Shown here: positions 26,037 to 34,491 of the stretch, in pieces
Position numbering within the stretch: position 1 is the stretch's first letter
How the letters are laid out: every line of letters begins with the position of its first letter
NCBI RefSeq assembly: GCF_900091725.1
Contig: NZ_FMBW01000049.1
Location: forward strand, 33,850-97,849
DNA length: 64,000 nt
Source of the DNA: Streptomyces sp. DvalAA-43
GTDB taxonomy: Bacteria > Actinomycetota > Actinomycetes > Streptomycetales > Streptomycetaceae
Direction of reading: 5' to 3'
The notes under the pieces: model-generated
Databases searched by the model: none
Told to the model about the DNA's origin: nothing
What the model saw: the letters and a program-made list of their open reading frames with translations, nothing else
Made by a program: the position numbers and the translations under genes

Positions 26037-26780
26037 TTGATCTACGGCGCAATGAAGTTCTCCATCGGCGGCTCGCTGAAGCTCGCCTTCAGGCCATGGG
26101 TGGAGGGCCTGGAGAACATTCCCGCGCAGGGACCGGCGATCCTCGCGAGCAACCACCTGTCCTTCTCCGACTCCTTCTTCCTGCCGGCCGTCCTGGACCG
26201 CAAGGTCACCTTCATCGCCAAGTCCGAGTACTTCACGGCACCCGGTGTGAAGGGCAAGCTGACCGCGGCCTTCTTCAAGGGCGTCGGCCAGCTCCCGGTG
26301 GACCGCTCCGGCGCCCGCGGCGCCGGTGAGGCGGCCATCAAGGCGGGCATCGAGGTCATCGAGAGCGGCGGCCTGTTCGGCATCTACCCGGAGGGCACCC
26401 GTTCCCCCGACGGCCGGCTCTACCGCGGCAAGCCCGGCGGGCTCGCCAGGGTGGCGCTGGCCACCGGGGCGCCCGTCATCCCCGTCGCGATGATCGACAC
26501 GGAGAAGATCCAGCCGCCCGGCCAGGTGATGCCCAAGCTGATGCGCCCGGGGATCAGGATCGGCAAGCCGCTCGACTTCAGCCGCTACCACGGCATGGAC
26601 GGGGACCGCTTCATCCTGCGTTCGGTCACCGACGAGGTGATGTACGAGATCATGAAGCTCTCCGGCCAGGAGTACGTCGACATCTACGCGACGGCGGCCA
26701 AGCGGCAGATCGCGGACGAGGCGAAGCGCCGCGCCGAGGCGGAGAAGCACAAGGACGACGAGTCCGGGACACGGGGCTGA
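26037..26780 (+). CDS. plsC: 1-acyl-sn-glycerol-3-phosphate acyltransferase
   Basis: The 247-residue acyltransferase makes phosphatidic acid from lysophosphatidic acid, or acylates a related lipid. The HX4D motif is NHLSFSD (H40, D45). The acceptor-binding EGTRSPDGRLYRGKPG follows at about 120. PVIPVAM is the third block. It starts at TTG 26037, supported by AGGAGG 8 bp upstream. The M. tuberculosis counterpart by position is Rv2182c. It is followed by macS with a 51-bp gap. Confidence 0.9.
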   Translation: MIYGAMKFSIGGSLKLAFRPWVEGLENIPAQGPAILASNHLSFSDSFFLPAVLDRKVTFIAKSEYFTAPGVKGKLTAAFFKGVGQLPVDRSGARGAGEAAIKAGIEVIESGGLFGIYPEGTRSPDGRLYRGKPGGLARVALATGAPVIPVAMIDTEKIQPPGQVMPKLMRPGIRIGKPLDFSRYHGMDGDRFILRSVTDEVMYEIMKLSGQEYVDIYATAAKRQIADEAKRRAEAEKHKDDESGTRG

Positions 26781-26831
26781 GGGAACGGTACGGCGCGTAC
26801 GCGCGCCGGTGCCGTCCAGGGGGTGGGGGAA

Positions 26832-28055
26832 GTGGCCAGGCGCGAGCGCGTCGTACGGATGTCGGTCGAGCAGCCGCTGTGGAGGGCGCTGACGGCATAC
26901 CGCGTCATCACGATGCTGTACGCGGTGCTGCTCTCCGTCTTCGGCCGGGAGAAGTACGACCGGCCCTGGGTGGCGGTCGCCTTCCTGGTGGTGATGGTGG
27001 TCTGGACGCTCGTCACCCTCCCGAAGGTCGCGGGCGCCGCCGCCTGCACCAAGCGCTTCCTCGTCGCCGACCTGACCATCGCCCTGGCCGGGATACTCCT
27101 CACCCCGCTCGCCGACTTCGAGGCCCAGCAGGTCGACGGCCCGACACTGTCGTCCATCTGGACCGCCGGTGCCGTGCTGGCCTTCGCCATCAAGGGCGGC
27201 TGGCGCTGGGCGGCCTTCGCCTCCACCTTCGTCGCCGTCGCCAACATCATCGAGCGGGGGCATCCCAGCCGGGACACCTTCCACAACGTGCTGCTGGTCT
27301 GGGTCGCCTCCATCGCGATCGGGTACGTCGTCGAGGTCGCCAGGGCCAGTGAGCGCACCCTCGCCCGTGCCCTGGAGATCGAGGCCGCCACCCGCGAGCG
27401 GGAACGCCTGGCCAGGGACATCCACGACAGCGTGCTCCAGGTCCTCGCGATGGTGCAGCGGCGCGGTACCGCGCTCGGCGGGGAGGCGGCCGAGCTGGGC
27501 CGGATGGCCGGGGAGCAGGAGGTCGCCCTGCGCACCCTGGTCTCCAGCGGCCTGGTGCCCGCCACCCGGGTCTCCGAGGACGCCGCCGAGGGCGCCGTGG
27601 TCCGCAGCGTGGAGGTCGACGACGAACCGTCCGGCCGGGCCGACTGCGATCTGCGCTCCCTGCTCGCCCCGCACGCCGGCTCCCGGGTCAGCTTCGCGGA
27701 ACCGGGCGCTCCGGTGCTGCTGGCCCCCGAGGCCGCGCGGGAACTGGCGGCCGCTGTCAGTGCCGCCCTGGACAATGTCAGGGTGCACGCGGGGGAGAAT
27801 GCCCAGGCGTGGATCCTCGTCGAGGACTGGCCGGACGAGGTGATCGTGACGGTCCGGGACGACGGCCCCGGAATCCCGGAGGGGCGGCTCGCCCAGGCCG
27901 AGGGGGAGGGGCGGATGGGGGTGGCCCTGTCGATCCGGGGGCGGCTGCGCGACCTGGGCGGCACGGCGGAGTTGATCTCGGTGCCCGGCCAGGGGACCGA
28001 GGTCGAGTTGAAGGTTCCGAAGGTTTCACGGGGGAAGGCGGGATCAGCGAGATGA
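26832..28055 (+). CDS. macS: sensor histidine kinase MacS
   Basis: The 407-residue NarL-type sensor kinase has a run of about five or six transmembrane helices (residues 25-170), a HisKA_3 dimerisation domain with phospho-His H198 in RERLARDIHDSVLQ, and an HATPase_c domain with VRDDGPGIP and a GMGVALSIRGR-like lid. It resembles S. coelicolor MacS, partner of MacR in a system affecting morphology and actinorhodin. Starts at GTG 26832 or 26823 are both possible; a G-rich stretch precedes both. It overlaps macR by ATGA. Confidence 0.88.
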   Translation: MARRERVVRMSVEQPLWRALTAYRVITMLYAVLLSVFGREKYDRPWVAVAFLVVMVVWTLVTLPKVAGAAACTKRFLVADLTIALAGILLTPLADFEAQQVDGPTLSSIWTAGAVLAFAIKGGWRWAAFASTFVAVANIIERGHPSRDTFHNVLLVWVASIAIGYVVEVARASERTLARALEIEAATRERERLARDIHDSVLQVLAMVQRRGTALGGEAAELGRMAGEQEVALRTLVSSGLVPATRVSEDAAEGAVVRSVEVDDEPSGRADCDLRSLLAPHAGSRVSFAEPGAPVLLAPEAARELAAAVSAALDNVRVHAGENAQAWILVEDWPDEVIVTVRDDGPGIPEGRLAQAEGEGRMGVALSIRGRLRDLGGTAELISVPGQGTEVELKVPKVSRGKAGSAR

Positions 28056-28744
28056 GCACGGAGAACACCCAGGGCACCGAGGAGCGGGCCCTCAGGGTGA
28101 TGGTGGTGGACGACCATCCGATGTGGCGCGACGCCGTCGCCCGCGACCTTTCCGAGTCGGGCTTCGACGTGGTGGCGACCGCCGGTGACGGACCGCAGGC
28201 GGTCCGCCGGGCGAAGGCCGCCACCCCGGACGTCCTGGTCCTCGACCTCAACCTGCCCGGTATGCCCGGTGTCCAGGTCTGCAAGGAGCTCGTCGGCTCC
28301 CATCCGGGGCTGCGGGTGCTGGTGCTCTCCGCGAGCGGTGAGCACGCCGATGTGCTGGAGGCGGTCAAGTCCGGCGCCACCGGCTATCTGCTCAAGTCGG
28401 CCAGTACCCAGGAGCTGACCGAGGCCGTGCGGTCCACCGCCGTCGGCGACCCCGTCTTCACGCCGGGCCTGGCCGGACTGGTCCTCGGCGAATACCGCAG
28501 GCTCGCCTCCGACCCCACACCGGTCGCCTCCGACGAGCCCAAGGCCCCGCAGCTCACCGAGCGCGAGACCGAGGTGCTGCGGCTGGTCGCCAAGGGGCTC
28601 TCGTACAAGCAGATCGCCGAGCGGCTGGTCATCTCGCACCGCACCGTGCAGAACCATGTGCAGAACACCCTGGGCAAGCTCCAGCTGCACAACCGGGTGG
28701 AGCTCGTGCGGTACGCGATCGAGCGCGGTCTCGACGACGCCTGA
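28052..28744 (+). CDS. macR: LuxR-family response regulator MacR
   Basis: The 230-residue regulator has a receiver domain with D20/D21, phospho-acceptor D65 (VLVLDLNLPG) and the Lys in GYLLKSAS. A C-terminal LuxR helix-turn-helix (about 167-215) includes LTERETEVLRLVAKGL and SHRTVQNHVQNTL. Overlap with macS fixes it as its partner. In S. coelicolor MacR activates genes for membrane and lipoproteins. I do not see an unambiguous copy of the published MacR palindrome in this window. Confidence 0.9.
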   Translation: MSTENTQGTEERALRVMVVDDHPMWRDAVARDLSESGFDVVATAGDGPQAVRRAKAATPDVLVLDLNLPGMPGVQVCKELVGSHPGLRVLVLSASGEHADVLEAVKSGATGYLLKSASTQELTEAVRSTAVGDPVFTPGLAGLVLGEYRRLASDPTPVASDEPKAPQLTERETEVLRLVAKGLSYKQIAERLVISHRTVQNHVQNTLGKLQLHNRVELVRYAIERGLDDA

Positions 28745-28833
28745 GCACCACGGACCCGGTCGCCGGCCGTCCCGTACCGCACGCGGCCGACGCGGTGCCG
28801 GACGGCCGGGCGGCGGGGCAGGGACGGGCGCCG

Positions 28834-28868
28834 TATATTCGCGATGACCGGCTGTTCGCGATGACCGG
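28834..28868 (+). promoter_or_regulatory. promoter with tandem 14-bp direct repeat
   Basis: TATATT (28834-28839) is a good -10 box. Starting at its last bases, TTCGCGATGACCGG occurs twice (28838-28851 and 28855-28868), 17 bp apart, over the expected transcription start. This looks like an operator for a protein binding two direct sites. The downstream gene starts at 28920. Confidence 0.55.
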
Positions 28869-28919
28869 TGCGAGCCCCTGACCTGCCGGCCGCGCGAAGC
28901 ACGGAGAACGGGAGACGCC

Positions 28920-29924
28920 GTGGAGATCCTGGCCTTCGGTGTGCAGTCCGACGAGAGGCCGCTGATCGAGAAGGCCTTCGCCGGACAGCACGACGTCCGC
29001 TGCCTGGACGTCTTCCTGAACAAGGACACCGCCCCCATCGCGGCGGGCTACGAGATCATCTCCACCAGCGTCAACGCGGACCTGGGCGCCGGCGTCCTGC
29101 AGACCCTGGCGGCGGGCGGCACCCAGATGATCGCCCAGCGCTCCACCGGCTTCAACAACATCGACCTCGACGTCGCCGAACGCCTCGCCCTGCGGGTCGC
29201 CCGGGTCTCGTACTACTCTCCTTACTCGGTCGCCGAATTCGCCTGGACCCTCGCGATGGCCGTCAACCGCCGGATCATCCGGGCGGCGAGCCGCACCCGC
29301 GACTTCGACTTCCGGCTCGACGGACTCCTCGGCCGTGACATGCGCGGCCGCACCGCGGGCGTGATCGGCACCGGCAAGATCGGCGAGGCCTTCACCCGTA
29401 TCGCCCACGGCTTCGGCATGGAGCTGCTCGGCTGGGACGTCGCCGAGAACCCCGCCTGCACCGCGCTCGGCATGACGTACGTGGAGAAGGAGCGGCTGCT
29501 CGCCGAGTCCGACCTGATCAGCCTGCACGTCCCGCTGCTGCCCGCGACCCACCACATCATCGGCGCGGACGCCCTGGCCCGGATGAAGGACGACGCGATC
29601 CTGGTCAACTCCAGCCGCGGCGGTCTCATCGACACCACGGCGCTGGTCACCGAATTGCGCGCGGGCCGCTTCCTGGGCGTCGGACTCGATGTGTACGAGG
29701 CGGAGGCCGGGCTCTTCTTCCTCGACAAGTCGCTGGAGGGCGTCGACGACGACACCCTGGCCCGGCTCGTCACCTTCCCCAACGTCATCGTCACCTCGCA
29801 CCAGGCGTACTACACCGAGGACGCCGTGGGGCAGATCATCGACGCCACCGTGCGGAACGTCGCCGACTACCTGGCCGGCCGACGCAGCGAGAACGTCCTG
29901 GTCCCGGCGCTCCCGGCGCGCTGA
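28920..29924 (+). CDS. D-isomer 2-hydroxyacid dehydrogenase (D-lactate dehydrogenase type)
   Basis: The 334-residue NAD-dependent enzyme interconverts a 2-keto acid and a D-2-hydroxy acid. Landmarks are the Rossmann loop GVIGTGKIGEAF, catalytic Arg in NSSRGGLID, catalytic Glu in DVYEAEAGLFF, and catalytic His in TSHQAYYT. The DVYEAEAGLFFxD segment is typical of fermentative D-lactate dehydrogenases. GTG 28920 has GGAG-type sequence upstream. The repeat-bearing promoter suggests a dedicated regulator. It converges on the anthranilate synthase gene. Confidence 0.9.
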   Translation: MEILAFGVQSDERPLIEKAFAGQHDVRCLDVFLNKDTAPIAAGYEIISTSVNADLGAGVLQTLAAGGTQMIAQRSTGFNNIDLDVAERLALRVARVSYYSPYSVAEFAWTLAMAVNRRIIRAASRTRDFDFRLDGLLGRDMRGRTAGVIGTGKIGEAFTRIAHGFGMELLGWDVAENPACTALGMTYVEKERLLAESDLISLHVPLLPATHHIIGADALARMKDDAILVNSSRGGLIDTTALVTELRAGRFLGVGLDVYEAEAGLFFLDKSLEGVDDDTLARLVTFPNVIVTSHQAYYTEDAVGQIIDATVRNVADYLAGRRSENVLVPALPAR

Positions 29925-29959
29925 GACCCCGGATCGCCCCGGGGCCCCGTCCGCCTTCT

Positions 29960-31846
29960 TCAGCCGGCCACCGGCAGCCCCGCCAGCAGCTCCGTCACGA
30001 TCGCGGCGCCGCGCAGCGTCAGCACCGACTCCGGGTGGAACTGCACCGAGGCGAAGCCCGGCCCGCGCAGCGCGTGCAGCTCACCCGTGGCCGGGTCGAC
30101 GCTCGCCCCGATCCCGTGTGCCGCGAGCTCGCCGACCACGGCCTCGTCGCAGCGCGCGGTGAAGCTGTTGTAGAAGCCGACCGTCTCCGGCCGCCCGAAC
30201 AGCTCGATCCGGGTCTGCGCGCCCTGGTACGGCACGGTCTTGCGGACGATCTCCAGACCCAGCTCGGCCGCGATCAGCTCATGGCCGAGGCAGACCCCCA
30301 GCAGGCCGTGCCGGTGATCACGGACCAGCTCCGCGGCGAACCCGCGCAGCAGCCGCATCTTCGGATCGGTCGTGTCGCCCGGATTCCCCGGCCCGGGGCC
30401 CAGCACGACCGGACCCTCGTGCGCCCGCGCCAGCTCCCGCAGCCCCGGCTCGTCGTAGCGGTGCACCGACACGTCGAGGCCCGAGGAGCGCAGCAGATGG
30501 GCCAGCATCGCGGTGAAGGTGTCCTCCCCGTCGATCACCAGCGCCCGGCCGGACAGCTCGTGGGTACGCTCCTGCATCCGCAGCCAGAACGGGGCGAGAC
30601 CGTCCCGCCGGGCGTCCAGCGCCGCCCGTACCCGCGGATCGCCCGCCAGCCGGGGCCGGGCCGCCTCCTCCCGGGGCCGGCCGGGCCGCACCCCGAGCGC
30701 GGTGAGCACACCGGCCGCCTTCGCATGGGTCTCGGCGACCTCGCCCTGCGGATCGGAGTGACGCACCAGCGTCGCCCCCACCGGAACCCGCAGCTCACCG
30801 GCGGCCGAGATGTCGGCGGTACGGATCAGGATCGGCGAATCCAGGGTCTGCGCCCCGCCCGGGTCCTGCCGCAGCAGCGCCAGCGCCCCCGCGTAGTAGC
30901 CGCGCCCGCCGGACTCGTACCGCTCGATGACCCGGCAGGCGTTCTGCACCGGGGAGCCGGTGACCGTGGCCGCGAACATGGTCTCCTTCAGCACCTCCCG
31001 CACATCCAGCGAGGAGCGCCCGCGCAGCTCGTACTCCGTATGGGCGAGATGGGCCATCTCCTTGAGCCGCGGTCCGACCACCACTCCGCCCATGTCGCCG
31101 ACGGTGCACATCATCTTGAGCTCCTCGTCGACCACCATGGAGAGCTCCTCGGTCTCCTTGCGGTCGGCGAGGAAGGCCAGCAGGCTCTGCGCGGTCGGAC
31201 CCCCGGCGGGGTAGCGGTACGTTCCGCTGATCGGGTTCATCACGACCGTCCCGCCGGACATCCGCACATGGACCTCGGGGCTGGCGCCTACCAGCGTCCT
31301 GGCCCCCGTGTGCACGACGAAGGTCCAGTACGCACCGCGCTCACCGGCCAGCAGCCGCCGGAAGAGGGCCAGCGCGTCGGCCCGCGCGAAGCCGGGGATC
31401 CCGCCCTGGAAGGTCCGCCGGATGACGAAGTTCGCGCCCTCGCCCTGCCCGATCTCGTCCTCGATCACCCGCCGGACGATCCCCGCGTACTCCTCGTCCC
31501 CGATGTCGAACGCGCCGCCCTCGACCCGCACGTCCCGGACCGGCAGGCGGTCCAGCACCTCGGCGAGCGGCAGCTCGTACGTCTCGTCCGCGACCAGCAC
31601 GGACAGCGGTGTCCCGTCGTCGCGCACGTCGAAGCCGCGCTCGGCGATCTGCCGGAACGGCACCAGGGCGAGCGAGGGCAGCTCACCGACGGGAAGACCG
31701 GCGAGCCGGTCCACTTCGCGCACCCGGCCGATCAGCACCTCGACGGTGTCCTGGTCGCGGCCGGGGGTGCGCCTGCGCAGCAGCGCGAACGGCGGGCAGT
31801 CGTCGCCCAGGAGCCGGTCGACGACGGCTTCGGTGCGGTGAGGCAT
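29960..31846 (-). CDS. trpE: fused anthranilate synthase (TrpE-TrpG)
   Basis: The 628-residue fusion makes anthranilate from chorismate and glutamine. The N-terminal 430 residues are the chorismate-binding TrpE part, with NPISGTYRYP, LSMVVDEELKMM and VTGSPVQNACRVI. The C-terminal part (about 440-628) is a class I glutamine amidotransferase: C519 in GVCLGHE, H604 and E606 in SVQFHPES. The layout resembles PhzE and secondary-metabolism synthases, but the trp attenuator upstream argues for tryptophan synthesis. ATG 31846 follows GGAAGGAA. Confidence 0.93.
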   Translation of the reverse strand: MPHRTEAVVDRLLGDDCPPFALLRRRTPGRDQDTVEVLIGRVREVDRLAGLPVGELPSLALVPFRQIAERGFDVRDDGTPLSVLVADETYELPLAEVLDRLPVRDVRVEGGAFDIGDEEYAGIVRRVIEDEIGQGEGANFVIRRTFQGGIPGFARADALALFRRLLAGERGAYWTFVVHTGARTLVGASPEVHVRMSGGTVVMNPISGTYRYPAGGPTAQSLLAFLADRKETEELSMVVDEELKMMCTVGDMGGVVVGPRLKEMAHLAHTEYELRGRSSLDVREVLKETMFAATVTGSPVQNACRVIERYESGGRGYYAGALALLRQDPGGAQTLDSPILIRTADISAAGELRVPVGATLVRHSDPQGEVAETHAKAAGVLTALGVRPGRPREEAARPRLAGDPRVRAALDARRDGLAPFWLRMQERTHELSGRALVIDGEDTFTAMLAHLLRSSGLDVSVHRYDEPGLRELARAHEGPVVLGPGPGNPGDTTDPKMRLLRGFAAELVRDHRHGLLGVCLGHELIAAELGLEIVRKTVPYQGAQTRIELFGRPETVGFYNSFTARCDEAVVGELAAHGIGASVDPATGELHALRGPGFASVQFHPESVLTLRGAAIVTELLAGLPVAG

Positions 31847-31890
31847 GGGGTGTTCCTTCCGGATGGAGGAACGGCTCCCGAAAACGCGGA

Positions 31891-31915
31891 GAAGGCCGCC
31901 CCTCGGGCGGCCTTC
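31891..31915 (-). terminator. trp attenuator terminator
   Basis: An 11-bp stem (31891-31901 with 31905-31915) lies 24 nt past the leader-peptide stop and is followed on the minus strand by TCCGCGTTTT. It would stop transcription before trpE when Trp-tRNA is plentiful. Confidence 0.85.
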
Positions 31916-31938
31916 GCGTGGTCTGTCGCGCGCGATTG

Positions 31939-31995
31939 TCAGTGGGCCGCCGGATGAGCGGTCCACCACCAGTTCTGGTCTGTCTGCGCGAACAT
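31939..31995 (-). CDS. trpL: trp leader peptide
   Basis: An 18-residue ORF on the minus strand reads MFAQTDQNWWWTAHPAAH, with three consecutive Trp codons. Ribosome stalling at these codons would favour an antiterminator. A trp attenuator of this kind is described for a Streptomyces venezuelae anthranilate synthase gene. The -10 box ends 7 nt before the ATG, so the leader itself is probably translated from a leaderless mRNA. Confidence 0.9.
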   Translation of the reverse strand: MFAQTDQNWWWTAHPAAH

Positions 31996-32002
31996 GTCCA
32001 GA

Positions 32003-32008
32003 ACCTTA
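32003..32008 (-). promoter_or_regulatory. leaderless promoter -10 box of trpL-trpE
   Basis: TAAGGT on the minus strand ends 7 nt before the leader ATG at 31995. I see no good -35 hexamer. Confidence 0.65.
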
Positions 32009-32078
32009 ACCGACGTGACACGGTCCGGGCGCGCGTCTCATCTGTTGAGCTTGCGGATGGACCTGTCGCCGGACCCCG

Positions 32079-32084
32079 TAATGT
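32079..32084 (+). promoter_or_regulatory. leaderless promoter -10 box of DAHP synthase
   Basis: TAATGT ends 7 nt before GTG 32092, giving a transcript that starts at the initiation codon. Confidence 0.65.
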
Positions 32085-32091
32085 TGGGGTT

Positions 32092-33444
32092 GTGACCGTG
32101 AACGCCAATACCTCCGTCGCCGGTGGCCACACCTGGCGAGACCTTCCCGCGGCGCAGCAGCCCGAGTACCCCGATGCCGAGGCTCTGCGCGATGTACTCG
32201 CGGACCTCGCGTCGTATCCGCCCCTCGTGTTCGCGGGCGAGTGCGACCAGCTGCGCGCCCGTATGGGAGCCGTCGCCAAGGGCGAGGCGTTCCTGTTGCA
32301 GGGCGGTGACTGCGCCGAGGCCTTCGATGCCGTGTCGGCCGACCACATCCGGGCCAAGCTGAAGACGCTGCTCCAGATGAGTGCCGTCCTGACGTACGCG
32401 GCCTCCGTGCCCGTCGTCAAGGTGGGCCGGATCGCCGGGCAGTACTCCAAGCCGCGCTCCAAGCCGACCGAGACCCGCGACGGCGTCACCCTGCCGACCT
32501 ACCGCGGCGACTCCGTCAACGGCTTCGCCTTCACCGAGAAGGACCGCGTCCCGGACCCGGACCGGCTGAAGCAGATGTACCACGCGTCCGCTTCCACGCT
32601 GAACCTGGTCCGCGCCTTCACCACCGGCGGTTACGCCGACCTGCGCCAGGTGCACGCCTGGAACCAGGACTTCGTGAAGTCGTCCCCGTCCGGCCAGCGC
32701 TACGAGGCGCTCGCCCGCGAGATCGACAACGCGCTGAACTTCATGAAGGCGTGCGGCACGGACCCGGCCGAGTTCAAGGCGGTCGAGTTCTACTCCTCGC
32801 ACGAGGGCCTGCTGCTGGACTACGAGTCGGCGCTGACCCGCACCGACTCGCGCACCGGAGAGCTGTACGACACCTCCGGCCACATGGTCTGGATCGGTGA
32901 GCGCACCCGCCAGATGGACGGCGCGCACATCGAGTTCGCCTCGAAGATCCGCAACCCCATCGGCATCAAGCTCGGCCCGACGACCACGGTCGACGAGGCG
33001 CTCGGCTACGTCGACCGCCTCGACCCCGAGCGCGAGCCCGGCCGGCTGACCTTCATCGTCCGGATGGGCGCCGACAAGGTCCGCGACAAGCTCCCGGCCC
33101 TGGTCGAGAAGGTCACCGCCTCCGGCGCCACCGTGGCGTGGGTGACCGACCCGATGCACGGCAACACCTTCGAGGCCGCCTCCGGCCACAAGACCCGTCG
33201 CTTCGACGATGTCCTGGACGAGGTCAAGGGCTTCTTCGAGGTGCACAAGGGCCTCGGTACGCACCCGGGCGGCATCCACGTCGAGCTCACCGGTGACGAC
33301 GTCACCGAGTGCGTCGGCGGCGGACACGAGATCTTCGTGGACGATCTGCACCAGCGCTACGAGACGGCCTGCGACCCGCGGCTCAACCGCAGCCAGTCCC
33401 TCGACCTGGCGTTCCTGGTCGCCGAGATGTACCGGGACCAGTAG
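32092..33444 (+). CDS. class II 3-deoxy-D-arabino-heptulosonate 7-phosphate synthase
   Basis: The 450-residue plant-like enzyme condenses phosphoenolpyruvate with erythrose 4-phosphate, the first step of the shikimate pathway. FLLQGGDCAEAF, VGRIAGQYSKPRS, GEHTRQMDGAH-like GERTRQMDGAHIEF, and DPMHGNTFEAASGHKTR are class II signatures holding the metal Cys, His, Glu and Asp. GTG 32092 is preferred for its leaderless spacing. It is divergent from trpL-trpE, so entry into the pathway and the tryptophan branch share one regulatory region. The M. tuberculosis equivalent is aroG. Confidence 0.96.
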   Translation: MTVNANTSVAGGHTWRDLPAAQQPEYPDAEALRDVLADLASYPPLVFAGECDQLRARMGAVAKGEAFLLQGGDCAEAFDAVSADHIRAKLKTLLQMSAVLTYAASVPVVKVGRIAGQYSKPRSKPTETRDGVTLPTYRGDSVNGFAFTEKDRVPDPDRLKQMYHASASTLNLVRAFTTGGYADLRQVHAWNQDFVKSSPSGQRYEALAREIDNALNFMKACGTDPAEFKAVEFYSSHEGLLLDYESALTRTDSRTGELYDTSGHMVWIGERTRQMDGAHIEFASKIRNPIGIKLGPTTTVDEALGYVDRLDPEREPGRLTFIVRMGADKVRDKLPALVEKVTASGATVAWVTDPMHGNTFEAASGHKTRRFDDVLDEVKGFFEVHKGLGTHPGGIHVELTGDDVTECVGGGHEIFVDDLHQRYETACDPRLNRSQSLDLAFLVAEMYRDQ

Positions 33445-33471
33445 GCACCGGGGCGGGGAGCGCGCGTACGA

Positions 33472-33508
33472 CTGTGGGGCACGGATCGATGTGATCCGTG
33501 CCCCACAG
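33472..33508 (+). terminator. terminator of DAHP synthase
   Basis: A perfect 16-bp stem (33472-33487 with 33493-33508, 5-nt loop) begins 27 bp after the stop codon. Confidence 0.9.
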
Positions 33509-33549
33509 GGCGTTCGGAGGCTTTCCGCACCTTTCGTCGCCGGGTAAGG

Positions 33550-33568
33550 TTAGGTTAGCCTCACCGAT
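33550..33568. promoter_or_regulatory. iron box (DmdR/IdeR/DtxR operator)
   Basis: TTAGGTTAGCCTCACCGAT closely matches the Streptomyces DmdR1 iron-box consensus (TTAGGTTAGGCTAACCTAA type). It lies about 45-65 bp before the bfd-like start and should repress that gene when iron is sufficient. Confidence 0.85.
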
Positions 33569-33614
33569 AGACGGGGTGGCTGTGAACGACCGATCCCGCC
33601 GGGAGGTGAACCGC

Positions 33615-33923
33615 GTGTACGTCTGCTCGTGCTTCGGCATCACGGAGAAGCAGGTCAAGGAGCATGCGGACGCCGGAGCCTGCACGCCCCGGCAGATAGC
33701 CTCGGCCTGCAAAGCGGGTACCGACTGCGGCGGCTGTGTCCGGGCCATCCAGGCCGTGCTCGGCCGCGGCGCCTGCCCGCGCCGCGAACTGCTCGACCGG
33801 AAGCGGACGCCCGGCGCCACCGTCGGCACCACCACGGATGCCGTTCCCGGCACCGCCCCGGGCATCGCACCCGGCATCGTCCCGGGCGTGGCGCCGGGAG
33901 TGGCGCTCCCCGATGCGGCCTGA
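33615..33923 (+). CDS. bfd: bacterioferritin-associated ferredoxin-like protein with Pro-Gly tail
   Basis: The 102-residue protein opens with a BFD-type [2Fe-2S] domain. Cys ligands are C4, C6, C38 and C41 (CxC-X31-CxxC). Such proteins reduce the ferric core of bacterioferritin to release iron. GTG 33615 is chosen because GGGAGG lies 8 bp upstream. Residues about 76-98 form an odd tail of repeated P-G-x-A/V units (PGTAPGIAPGIVPGVAPGV) not found in standard Bfd of about 65-75 residues. An iron box precedes it and bfr is the convergent neighbour. Confidence 0.88.
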   Translation: MYVCSCFGITEKQVKEHADAGACTPRQIASACKAGTDCGGCVRAIQAVLGRGACPRRELLDRKRTPGATVGTTTDAVPGTAPGIAPGIVPGVAPGVALPDAA

Positions 33924-33941
33924 CCCGTCCGGCTGAAGGCC

Positions 33942-34421
33942 CTAGCTGTCCGGCTGCTCGATCTGCTGGGCGATGTAGAGCGGCTCACCGAGCTTCTCGA
34001 CCAGTTCCAGCTGGGTGTCGAGATAGTCGATGTGATGCTCCTCGTCCTCCAGGATCGACTCGAAGATGTTCGCGGACGTGATGTCGCCCTTGCCGCGCAT
34101 CAGCTCGATCCCTCGCTTGAGGCGGTCGATCGCCTCCACCTCGACCTGGCGGTCGGCCTGGAACATCTCGGTGACGGTCTGGCCGACCCGCACATGGAAC
34201 AGCCGCTGGTAGTTGGGCAGTCCGTCGAGGAAGAGGATGCGGTCCGTGAGGATCTCGGCGTGCTTCATCTCGTCGAACGACTCGGAGCGGGTGTACTTCG
34301 CGAGCTTCGTCCAGCCGAAGTTGTCCTGCATCTTGGCGTGCAGGAAGTACTGGTTGATGGCAGTCAATTCTGCGGTCAGCTGTTCGTTCAGGAACTCGAG
34401 GACCTCGGGGTCGCCCTGCAT
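33942..34421 (-). CDS. bfr: bacterioferritin
   Basis: The 159-residue four-helix iron-storage protein assembles into a 24-mer. Ferroxidase ligands E18, E51, H54 and the EEHH cluster (about E127, H130) are intact. The haem-ligand Met is M52. ATG 34421 follows GGAAGGAG. It converges with bfd across an 18-bp gap. A 20-bp palindrome about 70 bp upstream is a candidate operator. Confidence 0.96.
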   Translation of the reverse strand: MQGDPEVLEFLNEQLTAELTAINQYFLHAKMQDNFGWTKLAKYTRSESFDEMKHAEILTDRILFLDGLPNYQRLFHVRVGQTVTEMFQADRQVEVEAIDRLKRGIELMRGKGDITSANIFESILEDEEHHIDYLDTQLELVEKLGEPLYIAQQIEQPDS

Positions 34422-34491
34422 CGCAGAGGCTCCTTCCAACCGGTGAACTGGGCAAGTTGGCCGCATCCTGTCATCGCGCCCGATGGCCGTC

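Noticed and set aside
26781..26831. MacR binding site in front of macS
   Set aside because: I looked for a TGAGTAC-GTACTCA-type palindrome here and elsewhere. Only a generic GC-rich inverted repeat (GGCGCGTACGCGCGCC) is present, so no site is claimed.
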